The position numbers and the translations under genes are program-made. Shown piece by piece: positions 11,946-22,896 of a stretch of DNA of 35,647 bases. The notes under the pieces are model-generated. The model was not told where the DNA came from, ran no database searches, and saw nothing but the letters and a program-made list of their open reading frames with translations. This DNA is from Cochliopodium minus (taxonomy: Eukaryota; Discosea; Himatismenida; Cochliopodiidae). The stretch's first letter is position 1. Every line of letters begins with the position of its first letter. Where the stretch lies: positions 1 through 35,647 of the forward strand of contig JAMYWO010000071.1 in NCBI GenBank assembly GCA_024220525.1. Reading direction: 5' to 3'.

Positions 11946-12967
11946 AAAAAAAAAAAAAATGAAAAATGTTTTAAATTAATTATACCTTAATTTGGTGTTG
12001 TATAGGTCTTCATTGTCCAAAAAAGAGAAGATATTTATCCATATAACTTCTGGTATTTTTAAACATACCTTTGGTATGTCTTCAAATTTGTTGTTGATAC
12101 TGTAAACGATTCTTTTGAAAAGGATGCTTTTTCCACTTTTTGGTAATCTTCATTAATTATTTTATAATTTATTGTCAAAAAAGAAAAATAAAATTTATAA
12201 TCTTACCCGAACAAAACCCTGATGTTTCTTTGTTCTTTCATGATTATATCTTTGTTTTTGTGGAATGATATAACTTCTCTTGCAATTTTATCAATAGAAT
12301 AAACAACATTCTCATTGGTATAAGCCGATACTTCAAAATGAGAACAACCCAACAAATATGTCAAGCTTTCAATCTTTTGAAATAGAAAATATACTTTCAG
12401 TGAATAGTCGAGGTTTAATATTTTCTTTTTTTCTTACCTCTTTTGGATGTATTATCCTTTTATCTTTGACCAAATCAAACTTATTCCCTATTATTGAAAA
12501 ATAAAAATCTTTGCTATTTTTAATTTTGCTAATTTGGTTGATGAATTCAATTATATTCGCAAAGGAATTGTATGAAGTCATATCATAACCTATAATTACT
12601 CCATCACATTCCTTAATTTGTTCTGCAATCACATATACATTCAAATCATCACAATCTACAATTGAAAATTTATAAATTTTCGAAAATACTGCTAAATTGC
12701 ACTTATAAATTGGAATATTGTTTTTGTTTGTAAAAGAAATTTGATTCTTTGGATCAAATTTTTTGAGTGATTGATATGTTGTCAATACATTGGTTTTTGC
12801 ACCATCACAAGGCCATCCAACTATATATTTTATGATTCAATAAAAAAATAAAAAACAAATTTATCTCTTATACCATAGCATATTTTTGGAATGTTGTTAG
12901 AAGTCTAGAAAATCAATTATCTATTTTTAAATTGAATGAATTTTCTTACTAGAGATGATGACAACAT
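8552..12967 (-). CDS. Pseudo-GTPase / F-box-interrupted GTPase / pseudokinase protein
   Basis: Eleven exons: 12967-12950, 12904-12874, 12820-12438, 12373-12207, 12147-11986, 11753-11542, 11400-10789, 10584-9646, 9581-9248, 9199-9073, 9016-8552 (1149 residues, in frame throughout). Residues about 11-185 are Ras-like, with G4 GNKFDL and a G5-like FEVSAYT, but the P-loop is degenerate (GWPCDGAKT) and G3 reads DCDD instead of DTAGQ. A second GTPase begins near 199 with an intact P-loop GLPKSGKS. Right after its first helix comes an F-box-like segment (KIPEVIWINIFSFLDNEDL), and the fold then seems to resume with G4 TKLDL (near 350). An Asn-rich tract and a Ser/Asn linker lead to a C-terminal TKL-like kinase fold (about 841-1149). 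It keeps SPEV and a WEI helix but has GLDL for HRDL and VRF for DFG, so it should be catalytically dead. F-boxes bind Skp1 in SCF ubiquitin ligases; a role as a GTP-controlled SCF adaptor is inference. Confidence 0.8.
11754..11985 (-). repeat. Intron filled with TAAAAA-type microsatellite
   Basis: This 232-bp intron is several times longer than its neighbours because about 200 bp consist of T followed by four to seven A on the plus strand (T-rich on the sense strand). Donor GTATAA after 11986 and acceptor TTTTTCAG before 11753 are clear. It interrupts the F-box segment of the GTPase/pseudokinase gene. Confidence 0.85.
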
Positions 12968-13276
12968 TTTGAATGCTATTTTTTTTAATTATTATAGTGA
13001 AATACAATCAAAAAAACATTTTCAAAATGTGAATGTACACATAAAAGAAGAGTTTAATTATCCTTTAATTTTATTTATAAAAATATAGCAAGAATTATGA
13101 TAATTGTTCTCCTCCAAAATCCTATAAATCAAAACCTCTTTGTCCAAAATTTATAATATGCGAAAATAAATAAAAAAAAATTAATAATCAAGAAACATTA
13201 TCGATTCTCAATATAACAACCATCTCTACAAACATTATATTTCAATCACCTTTTACATTACAAATCAATTGATAAA
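12968..13276. promoter_or_regulatory. Divergent intergenic region between the GTPase/pseudokinase and G-alpha genes
   Basis: A 309-bp gap between divergent ATGs at 12967 (minus) and 13277 (plus). It must contain both promoters. It is A+T-rich without an open frame of note; no RNA gene or clear repeat was seen. Whether the two GTPase genes are co-regulated cannot be told from the sequence. Confidence 0.35.
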
Positions 13277-14463
13277 ATGGGATGCGCGGATTCAAAAGAG
13301 GATCTCAATAGCCAACAGATAGATAAATGGTTAACAGAAAATAGCCATTTGAACAAAAAATTGAATAAATTATTGCTATTGGGACCAGGTATTCTCATCA
13401 ATAAAAATATAAAAAATATTATATTAACAATTAAAATAAATTTTCACAAATTACTTTAGGTGAAAGCGGAAAATCAACATTCTTCAAGCAAATGAAAATA
13501 CTTGGAGGAAAAATCACAGAAGAAGAGAAACAAACAATTAAATCTGTTATTCACATTAATATAATATCTGAAATCAAAAAATTGATTAATCATGCAAAAG
13601 AAATGAGAATAAAATTACAAGATAATCAAGATCAAGCTAGTTTTAACAGAATATTGGAAATGAGGAATGGATATGAGAGTTGGAATGGTAGTGTGGCTGA
13701 TGATATAGATAGATTATGGAAAAATAAACATATAAAAGAATTATTCGAAAAGAATAAATTAAAGATTGGATTATTGGAAAGTTCTTTCTATTTCTTCGAG
13801 AATGTATTAAAATACAAAAATGATTTTGAACCAGATAATCAAGACATATTAAGAGCAAGATTAAGAACAACAGTAAAAAAAAATTTTCTCAATTCTTTTA
13901 TACAATTCCTTTAAAAAAAATTTGTATTTTTTCTTTTTATATTTTTTTTTTTTTTGAATCAAAAGGGAATTGAAGAAGCTGAATTTAATTTTGAAAATCT
14001 CAAATTTCTTCTTTTGGATGTTGGGGGTCAAAAGAGTGAGAGAAAAAAATGGATTAATTGCTTTGATAGTGTCACCTCAATCCTTTTTGTTTGCTCCATT
14101 GCAGAATATGACGAAAAATCACTCGATAATCCAGAAAAAGGGAGAATAGAAGAATCTTTAGAATTATTTGAAGAGATAATCACTTCTCCATGGTTCGATA
14201 AGACTCATTTCATCCTATTTCTGAACAAAATTGATATATTTCAAGAAAAAATTAAAAAAATAGATCTAAATGTTTGTTTTGAAGACTATCATGGGGGTTG
14301 TGATGAAGAAAATGCCAAAAAATTCATAGAATTCAAATTTGTTAATAACAGAAAAAAGAAAGTTAATGTACATTTTACTTGTGCTGTTGATACGGATGCT
14401 GTTCGAGTCATTTATAGAAAAGTCAAGGAAATTATTTTGGGTGAAAACTTGAGATCATTATAA
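13277..14463 (+). CDS. Heterotrimeric G protein alpha subunit
   Basis: Exons 13277-13388, 13460-13872 and 13966-14463 give 340 residues, close to the usual 350. The N-terminus MGC offers the Gly2 and Cys3 used for myristoylation and palmitoylation, which would place it on a membrane. G1 is GPGESGKST (Ala of the usual GAGESGKS is Pro), and the first intron splits it. The helical domain follows, then switch I RARLRTTGIEEAEF with the catalytic Arg, switch II DVGGQKSERKKWINCFD with the catalytic Gln, G4 FLNKIDIF, and G5 TCAVDTDAV (usual TCAT). The C-terminus LGENLRSL has no cysteine for pertussis toxin modification. GTP hydrolysis should be intact. It acts downstream of a G-protein-coupled receptor with a beta-gamma dimer, neither of which is in this window. 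Confidence 0.95.
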
Positions 14464-14635
14464 TTGTAATAATAGATTTTAAAAAATAAAGAAAGCTTTT
14501 CATTTTCAATTTATTTTTATTATCCAATCCACTTTCTCCTGAAAAGAATTGAATCAAATGTAAAAATTACTCTGGCAATTATCGTTCCTTAGAAAATATA
14601 ATTTCATCAAAAGAAAGATAAAAAAAAAAAAAAAA

Positions 14636-15857
14636 ATGAGAAAAATAAATTTTGGATGTATAAAAATCAAAAATACAACAGATAATTTTCAAAAATTCTA
14701 CACAACTGATCAAATAACATTTCAAAAAAAGATCCCAAAAAAAAAACCAATAGAAGAAGTAGATGAGAAAAAAATTGAAAAATTGCCAACAAAGGTCAAA
14801 GCAAGATTTAAAGCTTATGTTAGGGAAAAATGGCATATGAGACAAAATAACAAGGGCAATGATGTTAATAATGAGATAATCAATGAAAATAATGAAGAAG
14901 AAATAAGCAAAAATAAATTATTCAAACAAATCCCAATTGATCAAAAACTAAAGAATTATATCCTCATAAATAAAATTTCAAAAACAAGGAATGCAGATAT
15001 CATAATTAATAGATATACAATCCCAAAAGATTCTGGTAAAAAAAAGAATCAATTTATTTACTAAAGTGTGATGAATTTCTTTCCCAAAAAAAAAAGAAAA
15101 AGATATTTTTTTCTCTTGCAAAATAAAAAGAATTGCAAATGCCACCACAGCCGAAGATTTTCCAAAAATGGAGGGGAGGGAAGTTGGAATCATCGGAAAA
15201 TCAAATGTTGGAAAGTCTAGTTTGTTGAATGCTTTGATTGGTATTCCGAACAAAGCCACTGTTGATGATAGACCAGGAACAACCAGATCGATTGGTAAAT
15301 TAATTATTATTTTTTTAAATTTTTTTTTATTTTATCTCCTCAATTATTCTTTTTATCATTTTCTAGATTGGTATCAATTAACAAAAGATTGCAGTTTTGT
15401 TGATTTGCCAGGATATGGTTTTGCTTATGCATCAGATGAAGTGAAAGAAGAATGGAAAAATTTGATGGTACATTTTCTTTCCTCTAGATCTCAACTCAGA
15501 CGTGTCATTTTATTATTGGATGCAAGACATGGAATAAAAGTTTCAGATAGGGAGATGCTTGATTTAATTTTAAAAAATCAAATCAAATTTCAAATCGTTT
15601 TTACCAAATGCGATCTTGTTTTGACTGATGATCTTGTTAGAAGATATCAAATAGTCAATAATGAAGTCTCAAAAGTAAAATTTTAATTATAATTTTTTTA
15701 ATTTTATTATTAATTAAAGATGAATGGATTTGTATCTCCTTTGATAATGTTGTCGTCAAAGACAGGAGCTGGTATGGAAACGTTTAAGAACACACTATTG
15801 AGCATATTGAATGTCAAAAAGATCAAGAAAGATAAAGATGATAAAATTGAAAAATAA
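14636..15857 (+). CDS. EngB/YihA family GTPase (GTPBP8-like)
   Basis: Exons 14636-15035, 15103-15294, 15367-15674 and 15720-15857 encode 345 residues. After a basic, low-complexity N-terminal 130 residues comes the family lead-in (IFFSCKIKRIANATTAEDFP) and G1 GKSNVGKSSLLNALIG. G2 is RPGTTRSI, G3 DLPGYGFA, G4 TKCD and G5 SSKTGAG; the C-terminus is lysine-rich. The bacterial homologue assists assembly of the large ribosomal subunit, and eukaryotic members usually work in mitochondria or plastids. The lysine-rich N-terminus could be a mitochondrial targeting sequence, which would fit, but this is inference. The exon 2 acceptor at 15101-15102 was chosen because it keeps frame and restores the family lead-in; the AG nearer the core breaks frame. 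It converges on NOL6 with 69 bp between stops. Confidence 0.9.
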
Positions 15858-15926
15858 ACTTTTTTTTTTAAATAATTTAATAGATTCTTTTGTTTTTTCA
15901 AGAAAGAGGAATAAATAAGAGTTTTT

Positions 15927-18900
15927 TTATTTTTTTTTGATTTTTTTGGAAGGATTGTTGTTGACTTGGACAGACTTGACAAAGTCGGAGCCAAGTATTT
16001 GAATTTGTTGGATAATCTCTTCGAAATTTGGAACAACCAACTTACTCTAAAAGTTTTTATTTAAAAAAATAAGTTTTGAAATTAAAAGGAGTGTTAAAGT
16101 GTTTACATCAACAGGCTTTGAAAAATTGGAAGATGCAACCCTAAAAGGAGAAGGATCAAATGCATTTTGTTTCCAAACCACCCCAATTACTGAACCACCA
16201 TTTTTGTCGAAGAAAAAGTGAGCAAATCTAGAAAAGTTTGTCTGAAAGAAAAGGTTAAAGTTGAACTAAAAAATAAAAAATAAAAACCTCCAAAACTTCA
16301 ATGTAGTTTTTGAGAGGATCAAAATCTATAAGAACATCACTGAAGTAAGTCTTTGAAAAGTTGAGGGGTTTGTTTTTTCTGTAAACAGAATGACTGAAAA
16401 AGTTGCTTGGAGGATCTATTACATAAAAAAAGTTTAAAAAATCAAGAAAAAATAAAAAATAGTTATGTAAAAAAAGTGAATTCAGAAGGGGTGTTACCTT
16501 GGGTAGCAAGTTTTTTTCTAGAAGTGAGAGAAGTGACAGAAGGGATTTGAGAAGGGTTCAAGTAAATCAAAGCGTCATAATCAGAAAGAGAAGTTTTGAA
16601 GATGCAATCAAAATGAGAAGTTTTGATGGGGTTGGTAGAAAAAGAAGATAAAGAAGAAGAAATGATTTCGTATGATTTCTTTGCAAATACGATCGCACGA
16701 TTCCATAAAACAGGGAGGAGATTGGAAGTAGAAGAAGAGTTTTCTTGAGAATCAGTGTAAATGAAGGGGATCCCATTTTTTTTGTGCATACTTTTTTCAA
16801 AGGTGCTGAAAATATTTTGGTAATTTTTCTCTTTCAATTTGTTTTCTCTATCCAAAATGATTGGTTGTGAAGAAAAGTCAAAGGTAGCCATGAACTGTAA
16901 AAATCTGAAAAAGTTGACCAAAGAATTGTTGGAGACATGTTCGTAAAGAGATTGTCCTCCATTTAAAAGGTAAACAGTGTTTTCTTCTTTTTCTTTCTTT
17001 TTTTCTTTTTTTTTCTTTTTTCTTCCTTTTTCTTCATCTTCTTCTCCCTCTTCTTTTACTTTCTCCTTTTCTTCTTCTTTCTTTGCACTTGCCCTCAAAA
17101 ATATGTACCCCACCAAGTATTCTACCACTTCTTCGCTTATTTTCTCCGATAAAAGATGACTATCGAAAAACCTTTATAAAAAAATAAAAAAGTTTAGAAA
17201 TATCTAATTTAAAAAAAAAATATATTAGGAAAAAAAGTGAAAAAAATAATATATTAAAAAAAGGTGATAAAAAAAAGGTGATAAATCTTTAAAAAATTAA
17301 TATTAAATTCAAACCTTTTTGCTAAACGAACAGTTTCAGAAAAAGAAGGGAATTGGTAGTGAAGTAAATTGGAAAAGTTGTTTCTGAAAAGAAGGAGATT
17401 TAAATTGTTTTTTCCTAAACCATAAAAAGAAGATAATTTGAACAATGTATTTTCTAATTTTATTAAAAGACAGTCTTCTCTTGCTTCTGCAGTGATGAGG
17501 GAAGAAGAACCGGTTGCATTTGTTATCGTTTTTGCAATTTGTATGTAAAAACTCGTTTTAATTTTTTCTATTGCTGTTGCATCTGATGGCCAACGTGATG
17601 ATGGTTCAAACTCTATCCCTATTTATTTTTTAATATAAAAAAGTTAATAATGATAAATACTTTTATTAAAAACTTCATATAATACTACTTGTAAAAACTT
17701 TTGATAATAATAAATAAGAATATTAATTATTTAAAAATTATATTAATTATTTTAAATTGTAAATATTTAAATTGTAAATATTTTAAATTGTAAATATTTT
17801 AAATTGAATAAATTGTTTTAAATTGTAATAAATTATTTTAAATTGTAAGAATGATGATTAGAAAAAAAGAAATAAAGAAATAAAGAAATAAAGAAAAATA
17901 AAAAAGGGAAGAGAAAAAATAAAGAGAATACCAATATGAACGGATTGAAGAGTAACGAGAGAAGAAAGAGAAGAAGGGAAAGGAGGGAAGAGAGAGGAAA
18001 AGAGGGGATCAAAAGGGTAAAGATGAATGATTTTTAAAGGTAAAATCAATTTTGTCAAAATATCTTTAAGTTGAATGAAATTACTTCCTATCTTATTTAT
18101 TTGTATGTTTGTTATTTCCCCATACTTTTGAATCTTCTTTGATCCTGTCAAATATTGTGTATCGTTTTTAATTGATGACAACGAAAATCTAATTGTTACA
18201 AAAATATAAATAAATAAAAATAAAATAAATAAAAATAAAAATAAATAAAAATAAAAATAAATAAAAATAAAAATAAATAAAAATAAATAAAAATAAAAAA
18301 TAAATAAAAATAAAAAAATAAATAAAAATGAATGAATAAATAAAAATAAATAAAAATAATAATAAAATAATAATAAAAATAAAAATAAATAAAAATAAAT
18401 AAAAATAATAATAAAGTAATAATAAAATAAAAATAAATAAATAATAAATAAAAATAAAGAAAGAGTACAAGGTGTTGATGTTTTCATTTTTGTTGGAAGA
18501 GATAGAAGAAAGAGGAAAGTGAGGAACCAAAACATGAGAAAGTTGATTAAAAAGGTAATTGACAGAATTAAATAAATCATTTTTATAACCAAAGTGATAA
18601 GATAAGAGATAAGAAATGATAGATTTGGGAATAGTAGAAAGATGAGAATCAGGAACTTCCCATACCACGCATTCTACTATTGATCCATCTTTGAATCTTC
18701 TCAACTCTGATTTTTCTCCCCAAAACTTTTTAATAATCACATTTTATTAATATCAATAAATATTAAATAAAAATAAAATAATGATAATAAATATTAATAA
18801 AAATAAAATAATGATAATAAATTAAATAAAAATAAGATAAAATAAAATAAAAATAAAATTAACGAAAAAAATAAAAATGATAAATAGAAAATAAAAAATG

Positions 18901-21657
18901 ATAAATTAAAAGAATTTTTATTAGAAAAGATGAAAGAAGGGTACCCTTCTAAATTGCTCAGCTAAAGAAGTGTTGTTGGCAGGAGGGCCCATTTCGATTT
19001 TTTTGAAAGCGTTGTGAAGATCAAGGAGAAGACCAACATTGACAGAATTTTTGGAGGAAAAAAGATTTTTTTTGGGTTTTTTAAGAGAAATATCCCAAGG
19101 AAGATATTTGTCAGTATGAGTAAGGATGAGAGTAGATCTCCCTTCTGTTCCTTCTTCCATTACTTTCAACATTATCTTTTCTATGTTTTCTGTTAATGAT
19201 AGATATGGTTCCATTTCACTTGTTTTTTCTATGTATATACTCTTTTCTCCCTCTTCGTACATCTTTTTCACTTCTCTTGCTCTTTTTTTTAAAAATAATC
19301 AAGAAAAAAAATAAATTAAAAAGAAAATAAAATAAATAGAAAATAAATAAATAAATAGAAAATAAATGATAAATATATAGAAAATAAATAGAAATGAAAA
19401 GAAAATAAATGATACATGAAAAGAAAATAAATGCATGAATAGAACATAAATGATAAATGAAAAGAAAAATAAATATTTTTTTGAAAAAAAGAAAATTGTT
19501 TACGAGAAATAAAGGTCAAAAGAAAGATAAGGGGAAGGGGTAGAAAGGAAAATGATTTCAAAAGAAGAATTGTAAAAAGAGTTGAAAAGTTGAAAAGTAT
19601 ATTTCGCTTCATTTTGTAATGCTAAAAATCCCGATTTTGTAACATGTGATCCCACATTCATCTTTGTTCCTGGAAGTACAATCACAAATGGAAAATGATC
19701 CAAAAGAAATTGTGTACTTGCCTTTTAAAAATTTAATAATCATTTAAAAAATTTTATTAATCATAATAATTTAAAAAATTATAATAATTATGATAATTTA
19801 AAAAATTATAATAATTATAATCATTTAAAAAGTTTTAAATTTTGTTGGAAAATAGTTACCTTGTTGTCGTTTTCAGGTTCGAAAAGGATAGGAGTTTTGG
19901 GATCAAATTGAGAAAGGAACAACAAAGTCAACTTGAAAATTTGATAGGAGCTCATACTCTTATTTAATGTTTTATTGTGTAAAAGATAACATATCAACAC
20001 TTGTATCAAAAATCCATTCAAAGTTGAATATTTGTTTAATCCCTTTTTCGTAAAATTTTATTAGATATGATAAAGAAATGTTAAATCAAAAAAATTTTTT
20101 TAAAAATGCTAAAAAAGGGATTTACTTTTTGTCTCATCCAAATTTTGAATAAAACAACAGCATGAGAAAAGCTTTTGGCACCTTTGGAGTAAAGATGGAT
20201 AAATTTTAAGTGATCCAAAATAAGGATGTCTTCGAGAATAGAATTATTGTAATAAGGACTTATCGTGCTTTTAATTGCCATTTTCTCATTCACTTTCTTT
20301 TTCACACCTAATGGATTATGAGAAGATGGTGTCAAACTGCTTGCATCTAATGTTACCCCCTTGAAAGTTTCTGGACAAATATGTACATACAAATTTATTA
20401 CAAACTTTGACTTGAAGTTGCTTTGTTCTTTAAAAAAAATTTGAAATTTTTGAAATTAGTAAGTAAAAGAGAGAATATAATTAAACAATTTTTTTGAAAT
20501 TAGTTAATTTTGTATTAGTTAAATTAGAATTAGTAAATTAGAAAAAGCTAAATTATTGGAATTAGGAAAAATAGTTAAGAATTTAGAATTAAAGGCAAGA
20601 AAGAAAAGGAAAGAAAAGGTTTTACGATTGTTGATATTGAAAGAAAGAATGATTTTGTTGGGATCATCATTGAAAGTAGAAAATTTTAAATTAGTGAAAT
20701 GAAGATCACTCTTAATGACAGAAGCTAAGTATCCTACGTACAAATTTCTTTTATCGTGGTATTTAAAGTCTTTGTAATCTTCTTTTGCAAAGCAATTCTT
20801 TGTTTAAATTTAAAAGAAATTATGAAAAAATTTTCAAATTCAAAAAAAAAATTACATTCGGAATGAGGACTGCAATATCTACATTTTGATTTGTCTTGGA
20901 AACACATTGAAGGATATAACTACCAATGATTTGCATCTGAATAGGCTTTTTCCATTCTAAGGAGATATTTTTATTTTTGATTGGAATACCGTGGATTTCT
21001 TTTTTGTTCAATGATTTTGTATCTACTTTTGAAGGAGGAAGATTAGAAATTAATTCATTGAGATATTTCAATGCATTCTCTGTCACTTTTGTTCTCTCAT
21101 AATTGATTGTGTTTTCTTTCAATAATTCATCAATCTATTTGAAAACAAAAAAATTAATAACAATTTTGAGGGAAAAAATTTGGAAATAAAAAATTTACTT
21201 GTAATCTGAATAGATTTGATTGAAAGAGATTTTGGGTCTCTTTTATTTGAAGAAGTTCTTGAATCTTTTCACCATCAATATCATCCAACATATCTCCTTT
21301 ATCTTTTGCCTTTTTTTGGGGATTTGATGTCTTTTCATCCTTTCCTTCTTCATCTTGATTATCTTCTTCATCATTCATCTCTTCGTCTTGTTCGTTGAAT
21401 TGATTTCCAACATTTTCAAAATTATTTTCTTTGAGATTTTCTATATTCTCATCACTGCCACTTTCATCTCCAAAATTAACAATATCATTCTCCCCATCAT
21501 TGAAATCTTCATCATTTTCTTCTTCAATTTTATTTCTTTTCAATTTTTTATCATTTTCTTCTGTTTGTTCAAACTTTGCTTTTTTGTTTGTATTGAGTTT
21601 TTCGAATAACTTATTCTTCCTAGATTTATTGCTGCTTGTAGGTGATTTCTTCTTCAT
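15927..21657 (-). CDS. NOL6: NOL6/UTP22 (Nrap) ribosome biogenesis factor
   Basis: Fourteen exons: 21657-21199, 21134-20856, 20797-20626, 20427-20126, 20042-19860, 19721-19504, 19281-18945, 18725-18469, 18188-17932, 17618-17315, 17171-16498, 16415-16288, 16241-16107, 16046-15927 (1274 residues, in frame). An acidic, lysine-rich N-terminus is followed by the first nucleotidyltransferase-like module (WKKPIQMQIIGSYIL, then VDIAVLIP). Next come SPYYNNSILEDILILDH, FKIWMRQKGLNKY and, in the second module, FRRFWGEKSELRRFKDGSI, all hallmark Nrap stretches. The C-terminal half has FEPSSRWPSDATAI and FAHFFFDKNGGSVIGVVW, ending ILGSDFVKSVQV. UTP22/NOL6 is part of the small-subunit processome in the nucleolus and acts in 18S rRNA maturation. 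A Lys/Glu tract of about 35 residues (near 17090-16980) is inserted in the C-terminal part. The gene symbol is the human orthologue name. Confidence 0.93.
17619..17931 (-). repeat. Long NOL6 intron with short tandem repeats
   Basis: This 313-bp intron lies between NOL6 exons 9 and 10 and is six times the usual size. From about 17745 to 17850 it holds repeated copies of a unit reading approximately TTTTAAATTGTAAATA on the plus strand. At 17865-17895 there is a short (AAATAAAG) run. No open frame or RNA gene is visible. Confidence 0.7.
18189..18468 (-). repeat. NOL6 intron composed of AAATAAAAAT-type repeats
   Basis: A 280-bp intron between NOL6 exons 8 and 9. Almost all of it is degenerate tandem sequence of A runs broken by single T (TTTATTTTTATT on the sense strand). 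Donor GTACTC follows 18469 and acceptor ATTAG precedes 18188. The open frames that cross it encode only Phe/Ile/Leu/Tyr runs and are artefacts of the repeat. Confidence 0.8.
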
Positions 21658-21763
21658 TTTTTTTTTTTATTATTTTATTTTGATTTATTTCTTAATAAAA
21701 ATCTGAGAAAAATAAGGAAAAAATAAAAGGAAATGATCTTGTGAGAGGATATTTTAATTCTAT

Positions 21764-22835
21764 TTATTTGTGTCTATTCAAAATTAAGAAGATTGATCTC
21801 ATCACATCTCCCAAAGTAACCACTCCGATTGGTATTTTGTTTTGAATCACCCATAATCTGTGAAATCTTTTATTTGCGAGTTTGATGATAACATCTCTGA
21901 GTGTGGAATCTTCTTTACAAAATCCATCATCCAAATGTGATTTATCTTTATGCTTTCCAGAAAGAAATTCAATCACATTATGTTTAAGTTGATCTTTTGA
22001 AATTGTTCCCCTCAAATCGGAACAACTCAAAGTATCAACAATTTGATTTTGATCATTTACAACGGGACAAGAATCCAATTTTTGTGAAAATAATTTTTCA
22101 ATTGCTTCCATCACTTTGAATGATCTTTTAAAAAAAAGAAATTTAAAATTAAATTTGGCTTTGATAATAACATTTTACATTGGTATAGTGATTATATGCT
22201 TTTTCAAAATTCCTAATTCTGAAATTTTTGTATTTGCATCAAAAGAATATTTGTCCATTTGTTTTGCCAAAAAAGAAATCACATCTGATTGGGATAATAT
22301 ATGTTTTATTTCATTTTTTTTATTAGTTATTGGTACCTAAAAAAAATTGTTTGAATTATTGATATAATCTCTATTTTTGTTTGATAATTACTCTATGAAT
22401 TCCCCTTGTAAAGTATTCAATGATATGAAATACAGATGTATTTTTATCCATGGGTAGAAATACATCCATTCCAGAAAGGTCTTATGAAGAAAGAAAATAA
22501 AAACAATATTTTTGAAATAATGTTATTACTCGATATTTTTTCGACTGGTGTGTGATGAATGTCATCATTTTTTAAAATATATGCAAGAAAATCTTGCATA
22601 TCAATCAATCCCATCCAATTTCCTTTTTGCTTATTTTTGATTGGAATAGAGGTTATATTTGCTTGTGACATTTTCTTGATTTTGGTTAATTGAAATCAAA
22701 AAACAATAAAAAATTTACTTTCAAAACTATCTCTATTGATTCATTATTTTCAGCATATATTAAATCAGTATGAGAAACAATAGATTTAGCTTGGGTATTT
22801 AAAATCAGGTCAAATAAAGAATTCTTTGAGTGCAT
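21764..22835 (-). CDS. Four-CBS-domain protein, SNF4/AMPK-gamma-like
   Basis: Exons 22835-22719, 22674-22530, 22480-22392, 22336-22179 and 22124-21764 give 289 residues. Four CBS repeats can be seen, each a short helix, a hydrophobic strand and a Gly-x-(I/V) strand. They include the stretches around ANITSIPIKNKQKGNWMGLI, FTRGIHRVPITNKKNEI, DSCPVVNDQNQIVDTLSCSD, and FHRLWVIQNKIPIGVVTLGD. CBS pairs bind adenine nucleotides and act as energy sensors. Length and the HR-x-(W/V)-x-V pattern in repeats 2 and 4 are like the AMPK gamma/SNF4 group, so it may be the gamma subunit of an AMPK-type kinase. Sds23-like proteins or stand-alone CBS proteins are alternatives. The gene ends 106 bp upstream of the NOL6 start on the same strand. 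Confidence 0.85.
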
Positions 22836-22896
22836 TTTTATTAAAACAATTTTTTTAATTTATTTAATTTTTTAAATAGTCGAATAAGTGTTTGAA

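Noticed and set aside
11757-11960. CRISPR-like or satellite array
   Set aside because: Simple A/T microsatellite without spacers, bounded by intron splice sites.
17858-18592. Long Phe/Ile/Leu/Tyr membrane-like frames on the minus strand
   Set aside because: They read through the A-rich repeat of a NOL6 intron; the flanking NOL6 exons splice cleanly around it.
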